From assembly GCA_946902875.1 (NCBI GenBank), contig OX336342.1:12269523-12333522 (forward strand): a stretch of DNA of 64,000 bases, given 5' to 3'. The position numbers and the translations under genes are program-made. The first letter of the stretch is position 1, and every line of letters starts with the position of its first letter. A model generated the notes under the pieces. It had not been told where the DNA came from and searched no databases. It saw nothing but the letters and a program-made list of their open reading frames with translations. Source of the stretch: Nematopogon swammerdamellus (lineage: Eukaryota; Arthropoda; Insecta; Lepidoptera; Adelidae). Positions 10,741-23,310 of the stretch are shown here, one piece after another.

Positions 10741-11306
10741 GCAGAACTTAGTAGAATGGACAGACATAAACGTGTTACGGAACCCTACTTTTATTATAAA
10801 ATAACCGTCGGAGGACCTTGGTTGAAAATTGTGAAATTTAGTAGAACGGACAGACATACATTTGTTACGGAACCCTACTTTTATTATAAAATAACCGTCG
10901 GAGGGCCTTGGTTGAAAATTGTAAAATTTAGTAGAACGGACAGACATACATTTGTTACGGAACCCTACATTCATTTTGAAATAAATGTTAAATTTTGTAG
11001 AACGGACAGACATGCATTTGTTACGGAACCCTACATTCATCTTGCAGAACTTAGTAGAATGGACAGACATACACGTGTTACGGAACCCTACTTTTATTAT
11101 AAAATAACCGTCGGAGGACCTTGGTTGAAAATTGTAAAATTTAGTAGAACGGATAGACATGCATTTGTTACGGAACCCTACATTCATTTTGAAATAAATG
11201 TTAAATTTAGTAGAAAAGACAGACATGCATTTGTTACGGAACCCTACATTCATTTTGCAGAACTTAGTAGAATGGACAGACATAAACGTGTTACCGAACC
11301 CTACTG
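10741..11306. repeat. Minisatellite of GTTACGGAACCCTAC units (copy B, expanded)
   Basis: Eight unit cores with three spacer types, about 566 bp against 264 bp in copy A. Both strands are open for about 200 codons because every unit is a multiple of three. Confidence 0.8.
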
Positions 11307-12445
11307 AACAGTTGCACTCCGGGAGTGCCGGCAGATCCCGTGCCACTCTAACTTAACCCTTAATGCAATGACTTAAGGTTTCATTTTAAAAATGACGCTG
11401 ACGCGATGTCGCGAGTTATACATTTTTTACCCACCTAAAAAAGTGCCAAGCGCCGCTAAAGAAGTTTTCACTTCAAAAACCTCAGGGTTATCCCCTTTCA
11501 AATAAAAAAAAAAAGAATTTTCAAAATCGGCCCACAATTGACGGAGTAATCGCATAACAAACATCTAAAAAAAGAAAACATACCGTCGAATTGAGAATCT
11601 CTTAGGTCTAAAGTAAATTTCTCGTGAAGACAAATGCAACGAGCCCAAACACGATGGGTTTATCATGTGTAGTTTAGGAGTTCCTATGGCCACCTTCTGT
11701 CTCCATCATCAGACCAGCTCGATGGTACTCGGTACAGTAGGTACCGGTCAGGTACCATAATAAATTAAGCGCACCTGGCCGGTCGGAAAATATAAAAAAT
11801 TTCAAATTTAGAATATTCATGAAACAAGGGTCCGAATATGTATCACTAGTAAATATCGATTCATGTATTTCAACAGGACAGAGAAAATTTCAAAATATTA
11901 GGTATTTAATACTTTTTAGTTCTTTTTTGTTTTTTGTTTTTTTGAAATCGGTTTAATATTTTTTAAAACAGTTTTTATTTCATTCTTTTTAGCAATATTA
12001 CATAAAAAAGAATAATCGAAATCGAATAATGGAAATCGATTGAAGTGGTACAGAATTATTCGCCATATGTGTCAGACTGCAAATTGCTGAATAAGTCCAC
12101 ATCACAAAAGTTTTGCTGAAGGTAACTACACACCATACTAATTTATCAAACTGAAAATTGCCGAATACGACCACATCACAAGTTTTGCTGAAGGTAACCA
12201 CACACCATAGTATTATGCTGATTTTTCGAAAACCACTGAACCAATTTCGATAAAATTGAAATGGGACCACCTCGGAAGTATGACCTAACTAACAAAAAAA
12301 GAATTTTCTAAATCGGCCCTCAATTGACGGAGAAATCGTGTTACAAACATACAAAAAAATAAAAATTAAAAAAATAAATAAAAAAAAAATAAAAAAAAAA
12401 ACATACAGTCGAATTGAGAACCTCCTCCTTTTTTGGAAGTCGGTT

Positions 12446-12694
12446 AAAAATATGACGTCACCGACACGAAACATGTGCCGGGAAAATTGTCAACGCTTAG
12501 TTTCTAAGTAACGCACATACAAAACATATAAATCAGTAAAATGAGCAAGGTGGCGCAAATACAACAATAATAAACAACATAGTTAATAATTATTATTATT
12601 TGCAGGTACAGCGAGTCATCAAAGTTAGAAGATTTTTTTTCAATTCGTTTCAAGAGTAATTAATTATGAATGATTTTTATTTTTATAGATTAAC
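12446..12694. other. Unassigned DNA
   Basis: Nothing recognisable. Confidence 0.4.
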
Positions 12695-13870
12695 TAGCTT
12701 TTGCCCGCGGCTTCGCTCGCGTGAAATTCGTATTTCAAAGAAGAAAGTAAGTACCTGAGGGCGAGGCCGAAGGCCGAGCTTTATTCAGGAAGACTATAAT
12801 CCTTCTCGAAGAAAGTTAGTTACTGAGGGCGAGGCCGAAGGCCGAGCTGCGTTCAGGAAGACTATAAACCATCTCTAAGTAAATAAGTAATTAAGGGCGA
12901 GGCCGAAGGCCGAGCTGCGTTCAGGAAGACTATAAACCTTCTCCAAGACAGTGAGTAACTATAGGCGAGGCCGAAGGCCGAGCTGCGTTCAGAAAGACTA
13001 TAAACCTTCTCGAAGAAACTAAGTAACTAAGGGCAAGGCCGAAGGCCGCTCTGCGTTCAAGAATAGCATAAACCTTCTCGAAGAAAGTAAGTAACAAAGG
13101 GCGAGGCCGAAAGCCGACCTGCGTTCAGGAAGACAATAAACCTTATCTATGAAAGTAAGTAATTAAGGGCGACGCCGAAGGCCGAGCTACGTTCAGCAAG
13201 AGCATAAACCTTCTCGAAGAAAGTAAGTAACTGAGGGCGAGGCCGAAGGCCGAGCTGCGTTCAGGAAAACTTTTTTTCGCCTTATCGGTGAAAGTAAGTA
13301 TAAACTATGGGTGAGGCCGAAGGCCCAGCTGCGTTCAAGAAGAAGATAAACCTTCTCGATGAAAGTAAGTAACGCAGAGCGGCCTTCGGTCTTGCCCTCA
13401 GTTGCTTACTTTCTTCGAGAAGGCTTACAGTCTTCCTGTACGTAGCTCGGCCTGCGGCCTCGCCCTATGTTACTTAATTACTTCGAGAAGGTTTATAGTC
13501 TTCCTGAACGCGGCTCGGCCTTCGGCCTCGCCCTTAGTTACTTACTTTCTTCGAGAAGGTTTATCGTCTTTCTGAACGCAGCTCGGCATTCGGTCTCGCC
13601 CTTAATTACTTATTTACTTAGAGATGTTTTATCGTTTTCCTGAACGCAGCTCGGCCTACAGCCTCGCCCTTTGTTACTTACTTTCTTCGAGAAGGTTTAT
13701 AGTCTTTCTGAACGCAGCTCGGCCTTCGGCCTCGCCCTCAGTAACTTACTTTCTTCGAGAAGGTTTATAGTCTTCCTGAATGCAGTTCGGCCTTCGGCCT
13801 CGCCCTCAGTTACTTACTTTCTTCTTTGAAATACGAATTTCACGCGAGCGAAGCCGCGGGCAAAAGCTAG
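12695..13870. mobile_element. Palindrome with Helitron 3' ends on both sides and 68-bp repeats
   Basis: Left edge CTAGCTTTTGCCCGCGGCTT, right edge AAGCCGCGGGCAAAAGCTAG: two outward-facing Lep1-type 3' ends. Next to each is GAAATTCGTATTTCAAAGAA or its complement. Inside, about nine or ten repeats of the ~68-bp unit (GAGGCCGAAGGCCGAGCTGC) run one way from 12745 to 13375. About six or seven run the other way from 13378 to 13822. The first ~80 bp of each side are near-identical complements. Confidence 0.88.
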
Positions 13871-15248
13871 TAAATATAATATAGGTAGATATAAAACCGA
13901 ACCACAAAAGATCTAAATTACTCTTAATTATGCTACAACTATCATAATATTGTGGTATTAATTTAAATAAAGGCTAAATTACTTTTACATTTCTCTAGCA
14001 ATGCACACAGCCAAATGTAATTGTTTGTTTTAAATTTACTAGACAAATAATTTATATACCTACTTATGTTATACAGCAATATTGGTGAAGTTGATTTGTA
14101 CTGGTACTATGAAGCAACATGTTTTGTATTCGTTGATGTACCTACTCGAACGTGTAGGTAATATCCCCCAAACAAAATATGCTTACCCCGGGCCGTCTCA
14201 TCTAATCTACTCTTTCTCTGTATTCTAAGCCTTCTCAAAACAAACAGCCCAAGCTGCATGCACGCATGCAAACTCGCCAGTTGTGCAAGAAGGGGATGAA
14301 TGTACGAGTGTCTAGTGAATTTATGACAAGGTTCTACGATGTTCTTGGTTCTACGTATGTTCGGCGCGTGTCAGTGCTAAAAAGCTATTTCAGAGGCCTA
14401 TTTCGCTTCTCTGTTTGCACTCGCGCTCGTAAAGTAGTATTTTTTTACAGGCTGAGCTCATGCAACCAAAATATGAGTATTTGATAGATACTCGTATGAC
14501 GCTTTTTCTAAGGGAACCTTGGCGCTTTTTATTTTTTTTTAAAGAATATTTATGTTTATTGATTTATCACATTAATGATTATCTTACCTTAAGCTAATAA
14601 TATATAAGTATCTAATCTTATCCTGTTCTTTTAAGTGAGCAATTCTTGTATATATGTATGTATATATCGAAGGCATCAAGCTGAAAGGTCGTATCTACAA
14701 AAACGTGATTTTACAGGAGAGCACAAATAAGATTCAAAATTAGTTAATTGCTCGTTACTTTTTTGTTGAAATTAATGGGTTTTTACATTTTGGCATTAAT
14801 ACAAAAGCTAGTAATTAATAATGAGCAATGGAATCAAGTTTGCCTGTAATAGCCTTATCATCGGTATTGTTTCTATGACGATGATATCGCGCTTACAGTA
14901 TCGCGTAGCCTCCCCTGTCATCAGGCTAAAACCCAGTAATGCTCTGCGGTGTTCGCTGAATGTGAGAGGATCCTATTACTGCTATTGTTATCGTCCTCGC
15001 CTCGTCGAACCTACGAAAATATGCGGGTCGAGATTATTCCGGCGCTTTCACTCTGACATTTTGATTTCATTATAGCGAAAGATCGACCTCCTAACTTATT
15101 CACCTCATTGATTTTTAAATCAAATTTCTTATATATATTACGACACGATACGATTATTTTAAAGCTTTGATGAAACGAATGAACGTTGGAACTTGTCAGT
15201 TATGCAGGGAAACTTGAGCTTCATGGTATTTAATGCGCGTATATGAAC
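13871..15248. other. Unassigned DNA
   Basis: AT-rich. Short frames at 14266-14484 and 14821-15075 have no recognisable domain. No RNA gene or repeat recognised. Confidence 0.3.
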
Positions 15249-15435
15249 TTTTTTTTTATGGAAACTGACACGGTTGGCTACGTCACCTACAACATCCGTG
15301 ATGTCAGCCCGTAACACGTGAACTAGGTGCCATGTCAGTGGTTCCTTTCATTTCATGTAAATTTTTTTTTTTAATTTCACCATCTAGTAAGGTAAGACAG
15401 GACCTATAGTTTTACGTGTAAACCGAACCACAGCA
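15249..15435 (-). mobile_element. SINE, minus-strand, internally deleted
   Basis: TTTTTTTTTATGGAAACTGA, GGTTGGCTACGTCACCTAC and the GTGATGTCAGCCCGTAACA block, then a jump to CCATCTAGTAAGGTAAG and TTTTACGTGTAAACCGAACC. Most of the central body is missing. Confidence 0.75.
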
Positions 15436-15573
15436 TATAGATCTATCAATTGCTATGGTTGTAACAGTAATAGACTGCTAAACTGTGTTTCATAAATTAA
15501 TTAAGATAATTAGTTCATGAAAATACTATTCAAAATACTTAAAAAAAGCACTTTTAACCGATATTTTAAAATA

Positions 15574-15988
15574 ATATCGATACCTCAGTTCCAAAGTGTA
15601 ACAAGTCCGAAATGTTGCAGTTTTGAGTTAAATATGAGAAATAGCGTAGAAAACGTATACCTACCAGTTCCAAAGAGTAACAACTAAAATAATAATTCAA
15701 CCCACCATAATATAATTAAATCATTAATATGACAAATATTTTAGTTCCACATTGTAACAACTTGGAAAAACCAGTGAAAACCCCTACAGATATTACCTAT
15801 TTATTATCTATTACTAGACTATACGAGCTAATTTAATGTTTGGCAAAAACCGAGAATATTGTATAGAATTTCAAAAAAATTTACTTACTGTGTTTATTTC
15901 ACTTTGCATCTGCATCAGTTTTCCTCATTATCTCGGAATAATGATTTCTTGAGTTATTTATTACACTTTGGAACTGAGGTATCGATAT
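15574..15988. mobile_element. MITE with 28-bp terminal inverted repeats
   Basis: Ends ATATCGATACCTCAGTTCCA(AAGTGTAA) and its exact complement, 415 bp apart. The subterminal motif AGTTCCA..GTAACAA recurs at 15590, 15665 and 15742. No coding frame. Confidence 0.75.
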
Positions 15989-16514
15989 GGACACGGACCT
16001 TTGATGGTGACATGAATAAGTTTCCTACAAATAAATTTTTGTTTCAATTCCTCCGGAGTCTCTCGTAAAATACACATAAAGTAACAAACAACAAACAGCG
16101 ATTGATGAAGTACGATGTTGACTTTAAAAAAATACATATACCTACGCCTCCAGGCCGCGGGAGCGGGCGCGGGCGCGGGCGCGGCACCAATTAATAACGA
16201 TATTTATTTTACCGTGACATCCCACTTTGTGGTGAAAGCTATCGAAACGGAAAAATTCATTTGTTTGTGGTCGTTTTCAAATTGATGAATGAAACTCATT
16301 TGAAACAATTACATATGAAACAAATTCCGTTCGACGGGAACAAGAAAGAGTGTGTGTGTGTGTGTGTGTGTGTGTGCGGTGAACCAATCAGACATCACAG
16401 AACCGATTGCTTTGCAGAATGCAGAATAATAATAATAAAAAATATTAATTAATAATAATGTTTGCCTGTAACTATAATAATAATGCTTAGGTCTTGCCTG
16501 TGCTCGTGTATAGC
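15989..16514. other. Unassigned DNA with a GC-rich patch and TG microsatellite
   Basis: A GGGCGC repeat lies at 16158-16184 and a (TG)n run of about 13 units at 16350-16376. No gene. Confidence 0.45.
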
Positions 16515-16790
16515 TTCGGTATTCTCAGGTGGACTCAGGCCGAATCGGACACGCTGGACAGAAAGGTCAGGACGCTGATCACGCTATCGTGAGGTTGTAT
16601 ATCCCGCGGAAGTTTGGGGGTCGAGGTATGCTAAATGCCAAGAACCTACCCAATCCCGAGGTATGCAATCTCATCGGTAATCTTCATCAGTACTTTCTGA
16701 AAAAGACTCGTGTTTGTGTGATGCATCGCGATGTCATCACCAGCTATATATACCCCGCTGGGCATGGGAAAAGAGAACTGGCGGAAGCCG
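16515..16790 (+). pseudogene. Non-LTR retrotransposon scrap, C-terminal to reverse transcriptase
   Basis: Two frames together give RWTQAESDTLDRKVRTLI and then RLYIPRKFGGRGMLNAKNLP. This resembles the region after the RT domain of a group of animal LINEs (W...D...LDRK.R and P...GGRG). At least one frameshift separates them. It runs into the end of a GGTTCCGTA repeat (16830-16917). Confidence 0.6.
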
Positions 16791-18149
16791 GTTGTACGGA
16801 AAAAATCCATAAAAAATCTGAACAAATAAGAAAAACCGGCCATTTACGTGGTGGTACGGACGCTGTGCGGTGCGGTACTACGGTATACGGTACGCGAATC
16901 CGACTCGCACTTGTTTAAAGTTAATTTTGTATGTGTGTTTAATATTAGGTATTTGAATGTGTGCAAAGTAATTTTTTTTATATATTATATGTATATTTTA
17001 AGTTAATGTGGCTATAAAAGAATAACAAATATAAAATTAATGTAAATAAGTGTGTAAATAAATGTATAGAATAATAACAGTACTAAGGGTGGAGTATAAA
17101 CTTATTAATGCAAATTCTCTAGATGTTATTTTATATTTTCAGTGGTATCCGTCCGATCGATCCTTGCAAACAGAAGTCTTTCAACTTATTGTATCCATGA
17201 AATCAGTAATTCTTCTTTAAACCTTACAAGATGTTTGATTCATAAGGAGGGATGAAATGAAGGCGTAGTAAGTACCTTCTAGTTACGGGTTAAGCCAATC
17301 ATAACATATAATTATAGTTAAAATAACTCTTGATATGGGTACTGTGAGGGAGGCCTGTGTCGAGAAAGACCCAACATACCTACGTATGTCACCTTCCCTG
17401 GGGAAATTACAATTAACTATCTTCAACGACTTGGCAAACGGGTACACACTCTACCTACATATTTGAGGGGCCCACTGGACACTTACAACTTATTTAGCGA
17501 GGAGGGTACAGTTAGTCAACCGTGTAAACTGCCTATCCTAGAGGGCACTGTCTATTAACGCATACACAGCAGGACGGGAAGCGAAACTGCGCTTCTCGTC
17601 CTGACTTGTATTGACTTCAGAGTGAGTTTGCTCAATTACTGTGGTGAAAATTTATTTTATTTATTCGGAAACACTAACACACAGATATACACACACATAC
17701 AAGATCAAATATCAAATATAATGTCCAGCTAGAGTCTGACCAGCGTTACCTAATTCTTACTAATATATCAACCCAATTTTTTCTGCCAGGTAAGACACAT
17801 CTTGATATTTTCTACATACCTACGATAGCTTTTTATATGTGACATCTTAGCTTTGGGTATGGGCGTAATTTTTTTTATTATATTTGGCTCTGTAGACTGC
17901 ACCATTCGTCCCTCGGCACTGCCACCCATGTTGGTTTACATAAAAAAATATATTTAGATGATAAAATAATAACAATAACCTTAAAATTAAATCTAAAATT
18001 TTATAATTAAATAATATAGGTGAGCCGAGAAAGAAAGAGAGCTGGGGGGCAGGCGGTGCGAGTGCGAGGCGCTCACACAAGGTAAAAGAGCTCCTCCAGC
18101 CCGGCCGGCTCTGCGTGCCTAATACGATGACTCGTTACCGCTTTGAAGC
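16791..18149. other. Repeat end and unassigned DNA
   Basis: 16830-16917 holds the distal part of a GGTTCCGTA repeat (AAAACCGGCCATTTACGTGG..CGACTCGCACTTG). The rest is AT-rich with no gene. 18030-18149 is GC-rich. Confidence 0.4.
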
Positions 18150-21100
18150 GCCGCCGCACTATGGATCGAGAAACGGCCTCCATAGTATTAGGAGATTTTT
18201 TTCGCAAACTTGATTTTTTTTTTAAAACTGTTTTTGTTATATTTAGGGTTACATAAGATAATACCAAATATATAGTTGTAGTGATATCAGTCAAGTAGAT
18301 ATTTTATTAAAAATACTTGAAGTTTTCAGTTGTATGGGACGGAGAATGTTTAGTCGATTTTTTCAAAAGTCTTTCGAGGTGTCGCAGATCTTTTAATACA
18401 TCATGAAGTAGACCACGAGTGTAATAAGACCACATAAAAACTGTAACCCAATTCGACCCGGTATAGAAAATATCTAAGTCCGAATTTATCAATTTTCGTC
18501 TATTTTCTTTATACATTATTTATGCTTTAACTTTACAATTAATTACATTTTCTTATGTTTTGTGATTGCCAAGTGTGTAAGTTATACTAATTGGTACATT
18601 ATGTAACAACTATACCTACCACTGTGGTCGAAAATACCCTCCAATATTTGTAGCGTTTTAAATGTTTATTCGTTATTCATAATTGATTTGAGGACATATT
18701 AAATAAACAAATATGTGAAGACGCGTAGCTTGACAGTACGTATGTATGTTAGGTTCAATATAAAGTATATATATATATATATTTTATATTTTAAAATTTG
18801 CAATGTATGGGACGGAGAACATTATATTTATTTTGCCGGACTACAAAGATGTGTCAAACTCTTATTAGCAAGGTTGTGTAGCACAACAAAAAAATAAACA
18901 CAATCAGTAAAAAAAAATTTAGAAAGGTGCAGCCTTCCGAGTATCGACAGGTCAAAGTATAGCATTTTTTACCTTTTTTCTTTAACAGTAATTTTTGGTT
19001 ACATTATGATTGTACAATTATTAAGCAGGTATGCAAATATGTGAGGCATATAATTCTATATCAGATATGTACAGACCATTCCGATTAACAGTGTAAAAAA
19101 AATAGCAATATTTTTATTTAATAAAACTCAAAACATTATAGTACATTATTCGAAACTGTTAAGAACTAACAAAGTTTCAACAGTAACGTGATGTTGAACG
19201 TGACGGAAAAGAGGCTGTACAAAAAAAAACTGTGAACGCACTTTCTCAAGATGTTAAAAAAATTTCTATTCAAAATTATTCACCAAAATTAATTTTATAA
19301 AAAAATTGTTTTATATAAAATTTGAGCGGGTATAGAAAATATTTAAGTCCGAATTTGTAGATTTTTGTTTTCTTTCCTTTAAATATAATTTACAGTTTTA
19401 GAATAGAACATAGAACATAGAACAAGGCTTTGCAGCTCATTCATTATGACGACGCATTAGATACTAATTACCATTCGGTAAGACGAAAACATTCCCACAT
19501 CCCTGTTTGTGAAACCCCACTATATTGGTAAAAACCGGTTTAGTACATCAGGTGGTGTCCTTTGGTCGCGAATTTCAGTTTAGTATTTGTTCAACGCGCG
19601 TAAGGGACGGATCTCTCCTTTCGAAACGAGTTATCGCTGTTTTCAAATACTTTCCTTCCTGCATTATTACTTGAAAACTAGGTACATTTTCGGTTCGAAC
19701 TCTAACATTTTACAAAATGAAAGAGTTTAAATCAAATCTGAAACTTTTTGTTTTCTTAAAAAACTAGCAAGGCCTCTCCGACCCAAACATACTATTTGAC
19801 AAGTTTTCCGTTCATATATCTGATGAAAACCGTGATCAATTCAAGTGTTTTTGTAAAACCTACTAATATGTATAAAAAGTGGAAAAGTACAAATTATTCG
19901 TTCAGTTTCTTCAAATGCAAATTTGAAACATGGTTGACGTCAGACATAAAGTGACCCGAATATGTTCAAAACATACCTCAAGAACCAAGAAATGAGGAAG
20001 CGGAACCATTCGTGCCGCAATCACCAGCGAAACAGCATTCAGAAGCTTCAACATTTCCTAAACCAGAGTTCAGTCCTCGAAAACAATTCCACGAACTTCA
20101 CTACCAGCCAAAAAGGCGCAGAACCGCACATCTGTGTACGGAAAATGACTTCGACGAGCTCGCATTCGCTGCGGTGAGTAAAGGTATTAATACGGAAAGA
20201 CACGATGTTGCTGAGGTGCTTAAGTTTCTTCTGGAAAATTCAGATGAGGTTGGTAGAATAAAGGAATACATTCAAGTTAAAAAAAAAACACAATACTCGC
20301 CGGAGAAAGCCCTCAGCCTCTTCAGTTCCCAGCAACTCTCCAAATCGCAATACTGCGAACTACGGGCAACGGCAATTGAAGCAGGAGTTGAACTGTATCC
20401 CTTATACTATCAGCTCCAAAAAAAGGGTCGAGTGTTACCGTCCGAAAGAAAGTGTCAAGGTCACGGAAGTGGAAGCACGTGTTTTTGCAGCATACAATAA
20501 TGCAGGAAGGAAAGTATTTGAAAACAGCGATAACTCGTGTCGAAAGGAGATATCCGTCACTTACGCGCGTTGAACAGATAATAAACTGAAATTCGCGACC
20601 AAAGGACACTAATTACCGGTTTTTACAAATATAGTGGGGTTTCACAAACAGGGATGTGGGAATGTTTTCGTCTTACCGAATGATAATTAGTATCTAATGC
20701 GTCGTCATAATGAATGAGCTGCAAAGCCTTGTATGTATGTTCTATTCTAAGATTGTAAATTATATTTAAAGGAAAGTAAACAAAAATCTACAAATTCAGA
20801 CTTACATATTTTCTATACCGGCTCGAATTTTATATAAAACAATTTTTTTATAAAATTAATTTTGGTGAATCTTTTATTTATAAGTTCGGTTTATTAATTT
20901 GTTCTGTTTTTATTCAACCTTGTATTTATTTTGGTGAATAATTTTGAATAGAAATTTTTTTAACATTTTGAGAGAGTGCAACTGTTCACGATTTTTTTTT
21001 GTACAGCCTCTTTTCCGTCACGTTCAACATCACGTTACTGTTAAGACTTTGTTAGTTCTTAACAGTTTCGAATAATGTACTACAATGTTTTCAGTTTTAT

Positions 21101-22083
21101 TAAATAAAAATATTGCTATTTTTTGCACTGTTAATCGGAATGGTGTGTACATATCTGATATAGAATTATATGCCTCACATATTTGCATACCTGCTTAATA
21201 ATTGTACAATCATAATGTAACCAAAAATTACTGTTAAAGAAAAAAGGTAAAAAATGCTATACTTTGACCTGTTGATACTTGGAAGGCTGCACCTTTCTAA
21301 CATTTTTTTACTGAGTGTGTTTATTTTTATGTTGTGCTACACAACCTTGCTAATAAGAGTTTGACACATCTTTGTAGTCCGGCAAAATAAATATAATGTT
21401 CTCCGTCCATTGCAAATTGCCCATACATTGCAAATTTTAAAATATAAAAAATATATATATATATACTTTATATATTTGAACCTAACATACATGCGTACTG
21501 TCAAGCTACGCGTCTTCACATATGTGTTTATTTAATGTGTCCTCAAATCAATTATGAATACCAAATAAACATTTAAAACGCTACAAATATTGGAGGGTAT
21601 TTTCGACCACAGTGGTAGGTACACTTGTTACATAATGTACAAATTAGTATAACTTACACACTTGGCAATCACAAAACACAAGAAAATATAATTAATTGTA
21701 AAGTTAAACCATAAATAATGTATAAAGAAAATAGACGAAAATTTATAAATTCGGACTTAGATATTTTCTATACCGGGTCGAATTGGGTTACAGTTTTTAT
21801 GTGGTCTTATTACACTCGTGGTCTACTTCATGATGTATTAAAAGATCTGCGACACCTCGAAAGACTTTTGAAAAAATCGACTAAACATTCTCCGTCCCAT
21901 ACAACTGAAAACTTCAAGTATTTTTAATAAAATATCTACTTGACTGATATCACTACAACTATATATTTGGTATTATCTTATGTAACCCTAAATATAACAA
22001 AAACAGTTTTTCAAACAAAATCAAGTTTGCGAAAAAAATCTCCTAATACTATGGAGGCCGATTCTCGATCCATAGTGCGCCGC
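18150..22083. mobile_element. Giant palindromic DNA transposon with ~1.5-kb inverted arms
   Basis: The left arm (18150-19668) and right arm (20502-22083) are near-perfect reverse complements. Outer edges read GCACTATGGATCGAG and CTCGATCCATAGTGC. Inner edges read TTTCAAATACTTTCCTTCCT and its complement. The 833-bp middle carries a decayed transposon reading frame. The arms contain mirrored short frames (18307-18516 and 21718-21927). I cannot name the superfamily. Confidence 0.88.
20012..20575 (+). pseudogene. Transposon protein fragment in the palindrome centre, frameshifted
   Basis: The plus frame encodes a basic N-terminal part (YQPKRRRTAHLC) followed by KALSLFSSQQLSKSQYCELR and GVELYPLYYQL. 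That matches a pattern (L..LSK.QY..LR......LYP.Y) seen in unnamed insect transposon proteins. At the A7 run 20418-20424 the frame shifts, and the next frame continues plausibly as RVECYRPKESVKVTEVEARV. It is therefore a broken fragment of a longer gene. Confidence 0.55.
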
Positions 22084-22639
22084 CCGCCGCCGCCGCCGGC
22101 CCTAAGCGCTGGATAAAGAACGCCCTGCCGCGTTTTTCGCCGAATTTATCGTTAAGAATTTCGCCGATGACTCTGGCGAAATAGATTCGATGCTTTTAAT
22201 TCTTCGTAATATAAAATTACAACAGCAACGCGTAATAAATATTAGTGTTCTTACAGAGAGGTCAGATGAACTGAACAAACTCATCCCTCCGACTGAAAAT
22301 ATCGAAGTCCCATGCATTTCGCATGGAATAATAATTTCTTATACGAGTACCTACCACATAATAAATTTATGAAATGAGAAAGTCATTTCTGCAATGCTTT
22401 TATTTATAACGCTTTAACCAAATTTAAAACTAATATTAAAATAATATAGCAAAACAGATTAAAAGTATCAAGTTTGTTTATTCCAGCTATGATCAATGTA
22501 ATCCTTGGGTGTAGTGTTGTAACCACAACCGATTTTGTTTAAATTAGAGCTGCCATATTCTCACCAAGAAACTATGGTCACCCTGATACATATATTGTTT
22601 CACAAATAAATATAATTAAGAAAAAAACTGTTATGTGAG
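22084..22639. other. Flank of the palindrome with an orphan coding-like stretch
   Basis: GC repeats (GCCGCC) at 22081-22100 are followed by an open frame 22107-22372 (+), reading ALDKERPAAFFAEFIVKNFA onward. It looks coding in composition but follows a stop directly, has no Met near its start and matches nothing I recognise. It may be an exon or a transposon scrap. Confidence 0.3.
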
Positions 22640-22880
22640 AAAGTTGTTCACGCACAGAGGGTTCCTTAGAGATATGTTCCTTCTTGCACTGCACGTACAT
22701 ACAGCGAGTGTGCGCAGCAACACGCGGTCGCACTCGCACGTATCACGCGTATCACGCCATCTATCGGTGACCGCTTCATAGCGCTCTTCCACATATTATG
22801 ATACTATTCTGAGAAAATTGCAACCGGCTACCTCTTACAGTTCAAAAGATACAGGTCTCGGACGGACGGATATCCAGACA
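22640..22880 (-). mobile_element. Diverged GGTTCCGTA repeat
   Basis: Retains GAGGGTTCC, the GGCTACCTCTTACAGTTCAA block and GGACGGACGGATATCC. Confidence 0.55.
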
Positions 22881-23080
22881 TACATATTTATAACATCACG
22901 ATAATAAAAGAAAATATATTACATGCAAAACGTTTCATATTTATCGTATCAAAGCCATTCCAATTACTGCGTGCGTAACCGAAGAAAACGGTAATAAATT
23001 AACAATTAACTGTCTGAATTTGGCCACGGCACTAAGTAATAATGAAATGTATCTATAACAGTTACTTGTATAAATTGTAT

Positions 23081-23310
23081 CAAAATTATCGGCTTAATAA
23101 ACCGGAAGAAATCGGCGGAAGAAACTAAAAAGTGTATGCACACGCGCCATCTACCGAATAGAGTATGAAGCATTTTAACTAATCACGAATTTGAACTAAT
23201 ATGAAGCATTTCATAAACACGCCATAGATGGCGTGAGTGGCGCTACCATGACATGGCGATACGGAGCCCTCGGTGCGCGAGATCGACTCGTACTTGGCCG
23301 GTTTTTCCTA
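23081..23310 (+). mobile_element. GGTTCCGTA repeat, distal part
   Basis: AGAAACTAAAAAGTGTATGC, CGCCATAGATGGCGT, GATACGGAGCCCTCGGTGCG and CTCGTACTTGGCCGGTTTTT. The same module is in the copies at 27440 and 35830. Confidence 0.7.

Larger units (their letters stand above)
10158..12445. mobile_element. Composite transposon, copy B
   Basis: Collinear with copy A from the AAAACCGCCTTCAAAAATAT region to the end GGAAGTCGGTT. It lacks the right inverted arm that copy A carries at 7160-7350 and has a longer minisatellite. The tail has small indels and an expanded A-rich stretch at 12353-12400. The two copies share the SINE-minisatellite junction, so that fusion predates their separation. Confidence 0.75.

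Noticed and set aside
10702..11346. Long open frames on both strands (about 200 codons each)
   Set aside because: They arise because all repeat units are multiples of three; both strands are open, the start lies in SINE sequence, and no domain is visible.
18307..18516. Arm frame of 69 codons as a host gene
   Set aside because: It is mirrored exactly at 21718-21927 in the other arm, so it is part of the transposon; function unknown.
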